Part shown: one piece after another, positions 44,717-55,155 of the stretch
Numbering within the stretch: position 1 is the stretch's first letter
Layout of the letters: each line of letters starts with the position of its first letter
From: Cribrihabitans marinus
Lineage (GTDB): Bacteria > Pseudomonadota > Alphaproteobacteria > Rhodobacterales > Rhodobacteraceae
NCBI RefSeq assembly: GCF_900109035.1
Contig: NZ_FNYD01000001.1
Span: 372,001 to 436,000 of the forward strand
Direction: 5' to 3'
Length of the DNA stretch: 64,000 nt
The notes under the pieces: generated by a model
What the model saw: the letters and a program-made list of their open reading frames with translations, nothing else
Told to the model about the DNA's origin: nothing
Databases searched by the model: none
Translations under genes and position numbers: made by a program

Positions 44717-45850
44717 GTGAATACCCTTACCGTCCAATGGGTGAAACCCGTTGCAACCCTGGCCGTCGCCGGGTTCCTTGCCGCGTGCACCCTTCCGGGC
44801 GTCGGCCCCAGCAAGAGCCAGATCTTCAAGGGCTCTGTCCAGCAGGAGGGCGACGCCTTCGTCGTTTCGGTGAACGATCGCGTGACCCGCGCCACCGCCG
44901 TGGTTCCGGCGCTGGGCTTTTCCAGCAACTTCCAGAACGCAGCGCAACTGACATCGGACACCGTGCGCCCGGGCGACATCCTGGGCCTGACGGTGTGGGA
45001 GAATGTCGATGACGGCCTGCTCAGCGGTGAGACCGGCGCGGCCACCATCCTCGAAGAAGTGCAGGTCGACAGCGACGGCTTCATCTTCGTGCCTTATGCC
45101 GGCCGCGTGCGGGCCACCGGCAACACGCCGAACCAGCTGCGGCTTCTGATCACGGAACGACTCCAGGAACAGACCCCCGACCCGCAGGTCGAGGTGCGCC
45201 GCGTGGCCGGCGACGGGGCCACCGTGTCGCTGACCGGCGCGGTCGGCGGCCAGGGGGTCTATCCGATCGAACGGCCGACCCGCACCCTGTCGACCATGCT
45301 GGCCCAGGCCGGCGGCGTGTCCATCGAGCCCGAAATCGCCCGCGTCTCGGTGATCCGGGGCAACCAGAAGGGCCAGGTCTGGTATCAGGACCTGTTCCGC
45401 AACCCGGAACTGGACATCGCGCTGCGCGGCGGCGACCGCATCCTGGTCGAGGAGGACACGCGGTCCTTCACCGCGATCGGCGCTGTCAGCGGCCAGTCGC
45501 GCGTTCCCTTCGAGTCGCAGGACCTCTCGGCGCTCGAGGCAATCGCGCAGGTCGGCGGTCTGCTTCCGCTGTCCTCGGACCCCACCGGCGTCTTCGTGTT
45601 CCGCAATGAACCCGCCGAGATCGCCGGGCAGGTGCTGGGCCGCTCCGACCTTCAGGGTGCGCAGCGCATGGTCTATGTGCTGAACCTCAAGGATCCCAAC
45701 GGCATCTTCGTGGCCCGCGACTTCGTGATCCGTGACGACGACACGCTCTATGTGACCGAGGCACCCTATGCGCAGTGGACCAAGACGATCTCGCTCATCT
45801 CGGGTGGCCTGACGCCCTTTGCCAACGTCGCGACCCTGACCGGCAGCTGA
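44717..45850 (+). CDS. Capsular polysaccharide export lipoprotein (Wza/KpsD type)
   Basis: 377 residues from a GTG at 44717 with AGGAG 8 bases upstream; an adjacent GTG at 44714 is also possible. The lipobox FLAAC follows a signal peptide. A polysaccharide-export domain (SDTVRPGDILGLTVWEN, DSDGFIFVPYAGRV) is followed by two SLBB-type segments (VSLTGAVGGQGVYPI and FTAIGAVSGQSRV). It should form the periplasm-spanning outer-membrane channel for the capsule. Shorter than E. coli KpsD (about 550), so closer to Wza in size. Confidence 0.9.
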   Translation: MNTLTVQWVKPVATLAVAGFLAACTLPGVGPSKSQIFKGSVQQEGDAFVVSVNDRVTRATAVVPALGFSSNFQNAAQLTSDTVRPGDILGLTVWENVDDGLLSGETGAATILEEVQVDSDGFIFVPYAGRVRATGNTPNQLRLLITERLQEQTPDPQVEVRRVAGDGATVSLTGAVGGQGVYPIERPTRTLSTMLAQAGGVSIEPEIARVSVIRGNQKGQVWYQDLFRNPELDIALRGGDRILVEEDTRSFTAIGAVSGQSRVPFESQDLSALEAIAQVGGLLPLSSDPTGVFVFRNEPAEIAGQVLGRSDLQGAQRMVYVLNLKDPNGIFVARDFVIRDDDTLYVTEAPYAQWTKTISLISGGLTPFANVATLTGS

Positions 45851-45853
45851 TCG

Positions 45854-47848
45854 GTGCGCCCGGACCCGGAGGACGGGGCCGAGCGGGCGCGCCTGTTCGC
45901 CTATAATGCCGGGTTCCTCGCCCCGCGGATCCGCCGGATCCTCGCGCTGGCCGGCCACGACCTGCGCCTCGGGCTGCCCGGCCCGGGCGACCGCGTGGCG
46001 GTCTGGGGCAACAGCCCGACCGCCCATCGCGGCCGCCGCATCGCCGCCGCGCGGGATGTCCCGCTTCTGCATGTCGAGGATGCCTTCTTGCGCTCGTTGC
46101 GGCCCGGCCGCCTGGGCGAGCCGCCGCTGGGCCTGCTGCTGGACGAAAGCGGCCTGCATTTCGATCCGCGCAGCCCGTCCGACCTGGAAACCCTGCTGGC
46201 CACGCATCCGCTGGACGACACCGCCCTGCTGGACCGGGCGCGGCTGGGCATCACCCGCCTGCGCGAGTTGCATCTGAGCAAATACAGCGCCTTGGATCCC
46301 GGCATCGCCGCGCCCGAGCCGGGCTATGTTCTGGTGGTCGACCAGCTGCGCGGCGACGCCTCGGTCACGGCCAGCAACGGCAGCGAGGCGCTGTTTCGCG
46401 AGATGCTGGTCTTCGCGCAGGAGGAGAACCCCGGCGCGCGCGTGGTGATCAAGACCCATCCCGAGACCGCATCGGGCCTGCGCCCCGGGCATTTCTCGGC
46501 GCGTGACGAAAACCACCGCATCAGCCTTCTGGACGCGCCGCTCAGCCCCTGGTCGCTGCTGGAGGGGGCGGTCGGGGTCTATACGCTGTCCTCGCAGATG
46601 GGTTTCGAGGCGATCCTGGCCGGGCACAAGCCGCGCGTCTTCGGCCAGCCTTTCTATGCAGGCTGGGGCCTGACGCGCGACGAGAACCCGGTGCCGCGCC
46701 GGGCGCGGCGGATCACGGCGGCGCAGCTCTTCGCCGGCGCGATGATCCTCTACCCGACCTGGTACGACCCCTGCCGGGACCGGCTGTGCAGCTTCGAGAA
46801 CATGCTCGACATGCTGGCCGCCCTCGCGCGGGCCTGGCGCGAGGATCACCGCGGCTGGACCGCCAGCGGCATGCGCCTGTGGAAACGCCCGCACCTGCAA
46901 CGCTTCTTCGGCGGCACGCGGCGGGTGCGGTTTGCCGAGACGCCCGCGCCGGGCGACACAGGGCGGCACATGGTCTGGGCCGGCCGCGCCGGGCCGGAGC
47001 AGGCCGATGCCGTGCGGATCGAGGACGGGTTCCTGCGCTCGCGCGGGCTGGGCGCCCGGCTGGTGCCGCCGCTGTCGCTGGTCTGCGACACACAAGGCAT
47101 CTACTACGATCCCACGCGCCCCAGCGACCTGGAGGACCTGATCGCCAAACGCCGCACCCTGCGGCCCGACCAGCGGCAGCGGGCCGAGCGGGTGATCGCG
47201 CGGCTGACCGGCGCGGGGCTGACCAAGTACAACCAGGGCGGCGCCGCGCCCGACCTGCCGCAGGGTTATCGCATCCTCGTGCCGGGTCAGGTCGAGGACG
47301 ACGCCTCGCTCCTCACCGGCGGCGGGACGGTGCGCCGCAACGCCGACCTGCTGCGCACCGTGCGCAAGGCCAATCCCGGCGCGGTGATCGTCTACAAGCC
47401 ACATCCCGATGTCGAAGCGGGGCTGCGCGAAGGCGCCATTGCGCCCGGCCCGTTGGCCGATGCGGTGGCGGCCGGGACGGATCCCGCCGCCCTGCTAGAG
47501 CAAGTGCAGGAGGTCTGGACCATGACGTCGCTCATGGGGTTCGAGGCGCTGCTGCGCGGATTGCCCGTCACCACGCTGGGCGCGCCGTTCTTCGCCGGCT
47601 GGGGCCTGACCACCGATCTGGGCCCGGTGCCGGTGCGGCGCGGCGCGCGGCCGGATCTGGCGGGACTGGTGCACGCGGCCCTCATCGATTATCCGCGCTA
47701 CTTCGATCCGGTGAGCGGGCTGCCCTGCCCCGTCGAGGTGGCCTTGGACCGGCTGAGCGACGGACCGCTGCCGCGACAGGGCCCCGGCCTTCGCCTCCTG
47801 TCCCGGCTGCAGGGCCTGCTGGCCTCGGCCCCCGGCCTGTGGCGCTGA
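45854..47848 (+). CDS. kpsC: Capsule polysaccharide protein KpsC (two Kdo transferase domains)
   Basis: 664 residues from a GTG at 45854, three bases after the export gene. KpsC extends the poly-Kdo linker on the capsule lipid anchor. The two halves are an internal duplication: LHVEDAFLRSLRPG and FDPRSPSDLE in the first match IEDGFLRSRGLG and YDPTRPSDLED in the second, and both have GQPFYAGWGLT or GAPFFAGWGLT later. The second copy carries VYKPHPDVEAG. It completes kpsS-export-kpsC; the ABC transporter genes kpsM/T and kpsE are not in the window. Confidence 0.93.
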   Translation: MRPDPEDGAERARLFAYNAGFLAPRIRRILALAGHDLRLGLPGPGDRVAVWGNSPTAHRGRRIAAARDVPLLHVEDAFLRSLRPGRLGEPPLGLLLDESGLHFDPRSPSDLETLLATHPLDDTALLDRARLGITRLRELHLSKYSALDPGIAAPEPGYVLVVDQLRGDASVTASNGSEALFREMLVFAQEENPGARVVIKTHPETASGLRPGHFSARDENHRISLLDAPLSPWSLLEGAVGVYTLSSQMGFEAILAGHKPRVFGQPFYAGWGLTRDENPVPRRARRITAAQLFAGAMILYPTWYDPCRDRLCSFENMLDMLAALARAWREDHRGWTASGMRLWKRPHLQRFFGGTRRVRFAETPAPGDTGRHMVWAGRAGPEQADAVRIEDGFLRSRGLGARLVPPLSLVCDTQGIYYDPTRPSDLEDLIAKRRTLRPDQRQRAERVIARLTGAGLTKYNQGGAAPDLPQGYRILVPGQVEDDASLLTGGGTVRRNADLLRTVRKANPGAVIVYKPHPDVEAGLREGAIAPGPLADAVAAGTDPAALLEQVQEVWTMTSLMGFEALLRGLPVTTLGAPFFAGWGLTTDLGPVPVRRGARPDLAGLVHAALIDYPRYFDPVSGLPCPVEVALDRLSDGPLPRQGPGLRLLSRLQGLLASAPGLWR

Positions 47849-47855
47849 GCCGGGG

Positions 47856-48974
47856 TCAGCCGGCGACGCCAGCCCGTGGCAGGGCCCGTACCCAGCGGTG
47901 CATGAGATCGGCCCCCACGCGCCTTTGCTCGGCCAGTTCGAACCGGGGCGCGTCGGCAAGACGGTCCAGGCCAAGCGCGCCAATGGCGGGCAGGCCCTCG
48001 GCCCCGATGGCCAGCCCGGCGGAAAACCCGATCAGCTGATCGACCAGATCGGCCTCGATCAGCGAGGCGGCCAGCGCCGCGCCGCCCTCGCAGAACACCC
48101 GCGTCAGCCCGGCCTGGCCCAGCTGCTGCAACAGGTCGGCGGCGTCGATCTGCACCCCGTGCAGCGCACAGGGGATCAGCCTTGCGCCCACGCCTTCCCA
48201 GGCCTTGACCCGCTCGGCATCGGTGGTCGGCCCGTGGCACAGCCAGACCGGCACCTCGCGCGCGCTGCGGGCCAGCTGGCCCATCAGCGGCAGGTCGAGA
48301 TGGCGCGAGACCACCACCCGCACCGGTTGCCGCGCAACACCCATGCCGCGCACCGTCAGGGCCGGGTCGTCGGCGCGCGCCGTGCCCGCGCCGATCATCA
48401 CCGCATCGTGGCGGGCGCGCATCGCGTGCACCACGCGCCGGGCCTCGGGCCCGGTGATCCACTGGCTTTCGCCGGTGGCCGTGGCGATGCGCCCGTCGAA
48501 GCTGCTTGCCAGTTTCAGCGTGACCAGCGGCCGGCCCTGCTCGGACCGCAGCAGGAAGCCCGCGTGATCGCGCGCGGCGGTGCCGGACAGCAGGCCGGTC
48601 TCGACCGTCACGCCGGCGCGGCGCAGCATCTCGAACCCCTCGCCCGAAACCCGCGGATCGCTGTCCTCGATCGGGCTGACCACCCGGGCCACGCCCGCGT
48701 CGATCAAGGCCTGGGCACAGGGCGGGGTCTGCCCGTGATGGGCGCAGGGCTCTAGGCTGACATAGGCGGTCGCCCCGCGCGCCTGCGCGCCGGCCTGGGC
48801 CAGCGCCTCGGTCTCGGCGTGCGGGCGGCCGCCCGGCTGCGTCTGGCCACGGCCGACGATACGGCCACCCTGCACGATCACGCAGCCGACCGCGGGGTTG
48901 GGCCAGCATGTCCCCTGCCCGCGCCGCCCCAGGGACAGGGCCAGCGCCATGTATCCCGCGTCGCTTCGGGTCAC
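47856..48974 (-). CDS. ribD: Riboflavin biosynthesis deaminase/reductase RibD
   Basis: Bifunctional enzyme: deaminates then reduces the pyrimidine intermediate of riboflavin. 372 residues from a GTG at 48974 (VTRSDAGYMALAL), placed 10 bases after nrdR. The N-terminal deaminase has the zinc site HAETEAL and EPCAHHGQTPPCAQA. The C-terminal reductase has TLKLASSFDGRIAT and VFCEGGAALAASL. Follows nrdR, as in many alphaproteobacteria, but ribE is 4.7 kb away beyond the capsule genes. Confidence 0.95.
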   Translation of the reverse strand: MTRSDAGYMALALSLGRRGQGTCWPNPAVGCVIVQGGRIVGRGQTQPGGRPHAETEALAQAGAQARGATAYVSLEPCAHHGQTPPCAQALIDAGVARVVSPIEDSDPRVSGEGFEMLRRAGVTVETGLLSGTAARDHAGFLLRSEQGRPLVTLKLASSFDGRIATATGESQWITGPEARRVVHAMRARHDAVMIGAGTARADDPALTVRGMGVARQPVRVVVSRHLDLPLMGQLARSAREVPVWLCHGPTTDAERVKAWEGVGARLIPCALHGVQIDAADLLQQLGQAGLTRVFCEGGAALAASLIEADLVDQLIGFSAGLAIGAEGLPAIGALGLDRLADAPRFELAEQRRVGADLMHRWVRALPRAGVAG

Positions 48975-48984
48975 GCCGGGGCGG

Positions 48985-49455
48985 TCATTCTTCGGCCGGC
49001 GGCGTCGGCGGACGCAGCTCGTGCACGAAATCCTCGAAATCGTCGGCCGCCTGGAAGTTCTTGTAGACGCTGGCAAAGCGCACATAGGCGACGGTGTCGA
49101 TCCGGGCCAGCGCCTCCATCACGATCTCGCCGATCATCTTGGACGGGATATCGGTGTCGCCCATGCTTTCCAGGCGCCGCACGATGCCCGAGATCATCTG
49201 GTCGATGCGTTCGGGCTCGATGGGGCGTTTCTGCATCGAGATGCGTATCGAACGTTCCAGCTTGTCGCGGTCGAAATCCTCGCGCTTGCCGTTGGTCTTG
49301 ATCACCACCAGGTCGCGCAGCTGCACCCGTTCATAAGTGGTGAACCGCCCGCCGCAGGCCGGGCAGAACCGCCGCCTGCGAATGGCCACGTGATCCTCGG
49401 CAGGCCGGGAATCCTTGACCTGGGTGTCGATATTTCCGCAAAACGGGCAGCGCAT
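48985..49455 (-). CDS. nrdR: Transcriptional repressor NrdR
   Basis: Nucleotide-sensing repressor of ribonucleotide reductase genes. 156 residues from the ATG at 49455. The N-terminal zinc ribbon is [17 protein letters not shown] with [13 protein letters not shown]; the ATP-cone follows from about residue 45 ([16 protein letters not shown]). The 121 bases upstream hold a likely -10 box next to a perfect DnaA box (49510-49524). ribD is downstream on the same strand. Confidence 0.97.
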   Translation of the reverse strand: MRCPFCGNIDTQVKDSRPAEDHVAIRRRRFCPACGGRFTTYERVQLRDLVVIKTNGKREDFDRDKLERSIRISMQKRPIEPERIDQMISGIVRRLESMGDTDIPSKMIGEIVMEALARIDTVAYVRFASVYKNFQAADDFEDFVHELRPPTPPAEE

Positions 49456-49509
49456 CCGCCGTCTCCCTCGTGTGATTATCCGCCTCGATTTGTGAGCGCT
49501 CCGGCCCAC

Positions 49510-49524
49510 TTATCCACAACTATA
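49510..49524 (-). promoter_or_regulatory. DnaA box abutting the nrdR -10 element
   Basis: TTATCCACA (49510-49518, plus strand) is a perfect consensus DnaA box. On the minus strand it lies immediately downstream of TATAGT (49524-49519), a good -10 element, so it would cover the nrdR transcription start. No clear -35 box was found. Confidence 0.4.
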
Positions 49525-49576
49525 GGCGACACGCTAGCATTTGGGTAGTGAAGAAATCGCACCGCTAGATCAAGGG

Positions 49577-49996
49577 TCAATCGCGCCGGAAATGCGCCGC
49601 GACCCGACGCCTGTGGGGCGCGTTGCGGTGCTCGAACAGATAGACGCCCTGCCAGGTTCCCAGCAGCGGCACGCCGTCCGAGACCGGCAGCTGCAGGTTG
49701 ACCGGCAGCAGCGCGGCCTTGATATGCGCGGGCATGTCGTCGGGGCCTTCGCTTGTGTGGCGCAGATAGCGCATCGACGGGTCGTCGGCGGGCGGCACCA
49801 GCCGGGACAGATAGGCCAGCAGGTCGCGCTGCACGTCGGGATCCGCGTTCTCCTGGATCAGCAGCGAACAGGATGTGTGGCGCACGAAGAGCGTCAGCAG
49901 CCCGTCGCCGCCCGCCCCGCCCAGCCAGTCGCGCAGATCGGCGGTGAACTCGTAGAGCCCGGTCCCGCGTGTCGCGATCTCGAACTCACTCAGCAT
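49577..49996 (-). CDS. yjbQ: YjbQ/UPF0047 family protein
   Basis: 139 residues from the ATG at 49996 (MLSEFEIATRG); a GTG one codon earlier is possible. Family signatures are VRHTSCSLLIQENADPDV, the histidine in DMPAHIKAALL, and GTWQGVYLFEHR. Homologues have thiamine-phosphate synthase side activity, but the physiological role is unclear. The conserved histidines suggest a metal site. It is 27 bases downstream of a lipoprotein gene on the same strand. Confidence 0.9.
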   Translation of the reverse strand: MLSEFEIATRGTGLYEFTADLRDWLGGAGGDGLLTLFVRHTSCSLLIQENADPDVQRDLLAYLSRLVPPADDPSMRYLRHTSEGPDDMPAHIKAALLPVNLQLPVSDGVPLLGTWQGVYLFEHRNAPHRRRVAAHFRRD

Positions 49997-50023
49997 CACG
50001 GGCCCTTTCGGTGCCGGTCCGGG

Positions 50024-50479
50024 TCAAACGACAAAGGGCGGAAAGACCGGGCACAGGCCATGTCCGCGCGTAACCGACTGGTGGTCGCCCACCTTGAACC
50101 CGGTTCGGACCTGCAGGTCGATCGGCGTGACGCCCACCGCCTCGGGCGTCAGGGTGAACTGCACCGAGGAGCGCCCGCCCGCCGCCGCGCTGCGCCCGAC
50201 GCCGCGCACGATATAGAGCTGGTCGGACCAGTCGGCACCGAGGCGGCGGCGGGCATATTCCGCCGCGCCGCACCAGTATTCGTCGGTTCCCGCCAGCGGG
50301 AAGGGCACGACCTCGAACACCGCGTCCGACACCTGGTAGACCCGCGTGCCATAGGGCGTGGCAAAGGCCGCGCCGGGCGGCGCGGGCCCGGCAGGGGCGG
50401 TGGTCTGGGTCTCGCAGGCGGCCAGGACCAGGAAGGCCAGGGTCAGCAAACGGCTCGGGATCTTGCGTCTTGCGCTCAT
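50024..50479 (-). CDS. Putative lipoprotein, tandem paralogue A
   Basis: 151 residues with a lipobox (VLAAC, cysteine near residue 22). It is not a recognised family, but it is clearly related to the next gene upstream. Both share EYWCGAAEYARR or its equivalent, GRSSVQFT, GVTPIDL, RTGFKVGD and two cysteines, one in YWCG and one near the end. The mature part begins with a Pro/Ala-rich linker. Probably a periplasmic, membrane-anchored protein with one disulfide. Confidence 0.75.
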   Translation of the reverse strand: MSARRKIPSRLLTLAFLVLAACETQTTAPAGPAPPGAAFATPYGTRVYQVSDAVFEVVPFPLAGTDEYWCGAAEYARRRLGADWSDQLYIVRGVGRSAAAGGRSSVQFTLTPEAVGVTPIDLQVRTGFKVGDHQSVTRGHGLCPVFPPFVV

Positions 50480-50489
50480 CGGGCGGCCC

Positions 50490-50933
50490 TCAGCGGTCCA
50501 GGAACGGGTTGTAGGGCCGGCAACGGGTCTTGGCGGCCTGCACCGACATGCTATCGCCCACCTTGAAGCCCGAGCGGAAGGTCTGGTCGATGGGCGTGAT
50601 CCCCAGCGCGCCCGGATTGATCGTGAACTGGACCGAGGACCGACGGCCGGTTGTCACGCTGGGCTGGATGCCGCTGGCCACATAGACCTCCGTGGTCCAG
50701 GAGGCACCCTGAACGCGCCGCGCATATTCCGAGGCGCCGCACCAGTAGTCGTCGAACCGCGCCCCGGCGCGCGGGATGACCTCGAACAGGTCGGCGTTCA
50801 CCGGGTTTACCCGGACGCCGTTGAGCACGGTGATGCCGCCGGGCGGGTTGACGCCCGTCGCGCCCGGCGCGGTGCCGGTGGGCATTTCGCAGGCCGCGAC
50901 CAGGAAAAGGGCAAGGATCAGGTATCGTTTCAT
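50490..50933 (-). CDS. Putative lipoprotein, tandem paralogue B
   Basis: 147 residues from the ATG at 50933 (MKRYLILALFLVAAC), with the lipobox cysteine at residue 15. It is a diverged tandem copy of the gene 10 bases downstream, sharing YWCGASEYARR, GRRSSVQFTINP, GITPID and SGFKVGDSMSV. The longer upstream reading has no signal-like start, so this ATG is preferred. Function unknown; periplasmic by its lipobox. It lies between rpoD and yjbQ but has its own upstream gap after the rpoD terminator. Confidence 0.75.
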   Translation of the reverse strand: MKRYLILALFLVAACEMPTGTAPGATGVNPPGGITVLNGVRVNPVNADLFEVIPRAGARFDDYWCGASEYARRVQGASWTTEVYVASGIQPSVTTGRRSSVQFTINPGALGITPIDQTFRSGFKVGDSMSVQAAKTRCRPYNPFLDR

Positions 50934-51074
50934 GTTTCCGCATCCGTGGCTGGCTGTTTCAGGCAAACCTAGCCCGATAATCCGGCCGCGAACAGGGCAA
51001 CTCTCCGTCACCGGGTGGTGATGGGGACGCGGGCGTTCGGCGCGATGCTGCCGGACCCTTGGGATCATGCAAAC

Positions 51075-51100
51075 GAAAAACGCCCCCGAACCGGGGGCGT
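51075..51100 (-). terminator. Intrinsic terminator of rpoD
   Basis: On the minus strand ACGCCCCCG pairs with CGGGGGCGT around a 3-base loop and runs into TTTTTCG. It starts 6 bases after the rpoD stop, a textbook intrinsic terminator. Confidence 0.85.
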
Positions 51101-51105
51101 CTGTC

Positions 51106-53094
<1,989 letters not shown>

Positions 53095-53116
53095 TCAATG
53101 CTCCTGCGGGGACGGG

Positions 53117-53158
53117 TGATTCGGAGTGGGCGAATCATTAGCGCTCTGAACTGATTCG
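53117..53158. promoter_or_regulatory. Cluster of three GANTC (CcrM) sites before rpoD
   Basis: TGATTCG (53117-53123), CGAATCA (53131-53137) and TGATTCG (53152-53158) each contain the CcrM methylation site GANTC. The first two form a perfect 7-bp inverted repeat with a 7-base centre. All are within 42 bases, in the rpoD leader or promoter. Confidence 0.45.
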
Positions 53159-53204
53159 GCCACCCGTTTACCCGGTTTTTTTCAAGTGTTCCTCTGCAAA
53201 ACGC

Positions 53205-55154
53205 CTAGCGGCGTTTGCGCTCGAATTTGATGCCCGCCATGATCGCCTCGAAGGCCTCGCGCTCGGTGCGGTCCACCCTTGCGCCGTTGTCGGCAATATC
53301 GAACACGGACTTGTCCTCGTTCTGGCTCCGGGTGGCGCGGTTTCTGGCCTCCGCCGCCTGCGCCAGCCTCCAGGTCACGGCCTCGTCCGTCTGTCCGGCC
53401 AGTTCCTCCTCGGCCTCGGCGATCTCTGCGGTCAGTCCGCGATGCGCTTTGAGTTTTGCGAGTTCTTCGGCCAATGTCATCTCGGCCAGTTCAACGTCGC
53501 CCGGTCGTCGCACGCAAGGACTTATGGCGACATGGCGCAGGGCATGCAGCTTTTCAAGGGGCCCAGGCCCCAGCGCCTCGATTATCCTGTCGGTGAGGCT
53601 TTCGGGCTGCACGATCCCGTGGCGCAGGATCAGCGATCTGAGCGCGGCATGGTCGGGATCGCGGCAGTCGAGATCCTCGAAATCCTGCTCGAACTGCACG
53701 ATGACATCCGGCGCCGCGATGGCGGTCGCCAGGATGACTTCGATCCGCAGGCGGGTATGGGCGTCCTGCCCGCCCGAGGCCAGCAGCGAGGCCTTGGTCG
53801 TCGAACTGGCGGGCGCCGGGGCGGGTTTCCAGCTGCCGCGCGGCTGCCAGGGCGCGCGCGGCTTGCGCGCGGGGCGGAAGAGCTGCCAGCGCAGATCCTT
53901 GATCTCGGCGCCGTAATGCGCGCGGATCGACGGGTCGCGGATCAGCCTGATCTTCTCGCGCAGCGACTTGTCCAGCGCCGCCTTGCGCTCGGGGCTGTCG
54001 AAGATCTTGCCTTCCGTCTCGCGCTGCCACAGCAGCCGCACCATCGGCATGGCCTGGTCCAGCACGCTTTGCACCGCTGCCGGTCCCTCTCCCCGGATCA
54101 GGTCGTCGGGGTCCTTGCCCTCGGGCATCAGTGCAAAGCGCAGGCTCTTTCCGGCCTCCAGAAGCGGCAGCGCCAGGTCCACCACCCGCATCGCCGCGCG
54201 CAGCCCGGCGGTGTCACCGTCCAGCGCGATGATCGGCTCGTCGGAGATCCGCCACAGCAGTTGCAGCTGGTGCTCGGTGACCGCCGTGCCCAGCGGCGCG
54301 ACGCAGGCGCCGAACCCGCCCTCGGCGAGCGCGATCACATCCATGTAGCCTTCGGCCACGATCAAGGGCTGGCCCTGCCCCGCCGCCTGCCGTGCCGGTC
54401 CGTGGTTGTAGAGGCTGCGCCCCTTGTCGAACAATGCGGTCTCGGGCGAGTTGAGGTATTTGGCGTTGTCGTTGGGGTCCATCGCCCGGCCGCCAAAGGC
54501 GATGGCGCGCCCGCGCACGTCGCGGATCGGAAAGATGATGCGGTTGCGGAACGTGTCATAGGGCTTGCCGCCCTTGGACGAGGGCTTGGCCAGCCCCGCG
54601 CCCAGGATCAGGTCCTCGCCCACGCCCTTGCCGCGCAGATGGTCCCAGAGGTTCTGCCAGCCATCGGGCGCAAAGCCGATCTCCCACCGCTCCAGCGCGG
54701 CACCGTCGAGCCCGCGCCGGGCCACGTAGTCGCGCGCCGCCGCCGCGGCCCCGGTGTTGAGCGACAGGCGGAAGAACTGCACCGCCCGCTCCATCACTTC
54801 GGCCAGCTCGGTCCGGTGGTCCTGCTTCTCCTGCGCGCGGGGGTCGCGGGCGGGCATCGTCATGCCGCACTCGCCGGCCAGGATCTCGACCGCCTCGATG
54901 AACGAGACGTTCTCGGTCTCCTTCACGAAGGAGATCGCGTCGCCCTTGGCGTGACAGCCGAAGCAGTAGTAGAACCCCTTGCGGTCGTCGACATGGAATG
55001 ATGCGGTCTTCTCATGGTGAAACGGGCATGGCGCCCACAGGTCGCCCTTGCCCTGGCTTGATTTGCGCTGGTCCCACATGACCTTGCGGCCGACCACCTG
55101 ACCCAGGCTGGTCCGGCTGCGCAATTCGTCCAGGAACCCGGGCGGCAGCGACAT
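53205..55154 (-). CDS. dnaG: DNA primase DnaG
   Basis: Makes RNA primers at the replication fork. 649 residues. The CHC2 zinc finger is CPFHHEKTASFHVD with CFGCHAKGD (about residues 43-68). The TOPRIM catalytic core contains LIVAEGYMDVIAL and ALDGDTAGLRAAM. The C-terminal helicase-binding domain follows a variable stretch near residue 440. It starts one base after the stop of a small secreted-protein gene and is followed by rpoD. Confidence 0.96.
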   Translation of the reverse strand: MSLPPGFLDELRSRTSLGQVVGRKVMWDQRKSSQGKGDLWAPCPFHHEKTASFHVDDRKGFYYCFGCHAKGDAISFVKETENVSFIEAVEILAGECGMTMPARDPRAQEKQDHRTELAEVMERAVQFFRLSLNTGAAAAARDYVARRGLDGAALERWEIGFAPDGWQNLWDHLRGKGVGEDLILGAGLAKPSSKGGKPYDTFRNRIIFPIRDVRGRAIAFGGRAMDPNDNAKYLNSPETALFDKGRSLYNHGPARQAAGQGQPLIVAEGYMDVIALAEGGFGACVAPLGTAVTEHQLQLLWRISDEPIIALDGDTAGLRAAMRVVDLALPLLEAGKSLRFALMPEGKDPDDLIRGEGPAAVQSVLDQAMPMVRLLWQRETEGKIFDSPERKAALDKSLREKIRLIRDPSIRAHYGAEIKDLRWQLFRPARKPRAPWQPRGSWKPAPAPASSTTKASLLASGGQDAHTRLRIEVILATAIAAPDVIVQFEQDFEDLDCRDPDHAALRSLILRHGIVQPESLTDRIIEALGPGPLEKLHALRHVAISPCVRRPGDVELAEMTLAEELAKLKAHRGLTAEIAEAEEELAGQTDEAVTWRLAQAAEARNRATRSQNEDKSVFDIADNGARVDRTEREAFEAIMAGIKFERKRR

Positions 55155-55155
55155 G

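Noticed and set aside
44702-47404. A 900-codon minus-strand open frame opposite the export lipoprotein and kpsC genes
   Set aside because: No recognisable domain, composition typical of an antisense frame, and both opposite genes are clear.
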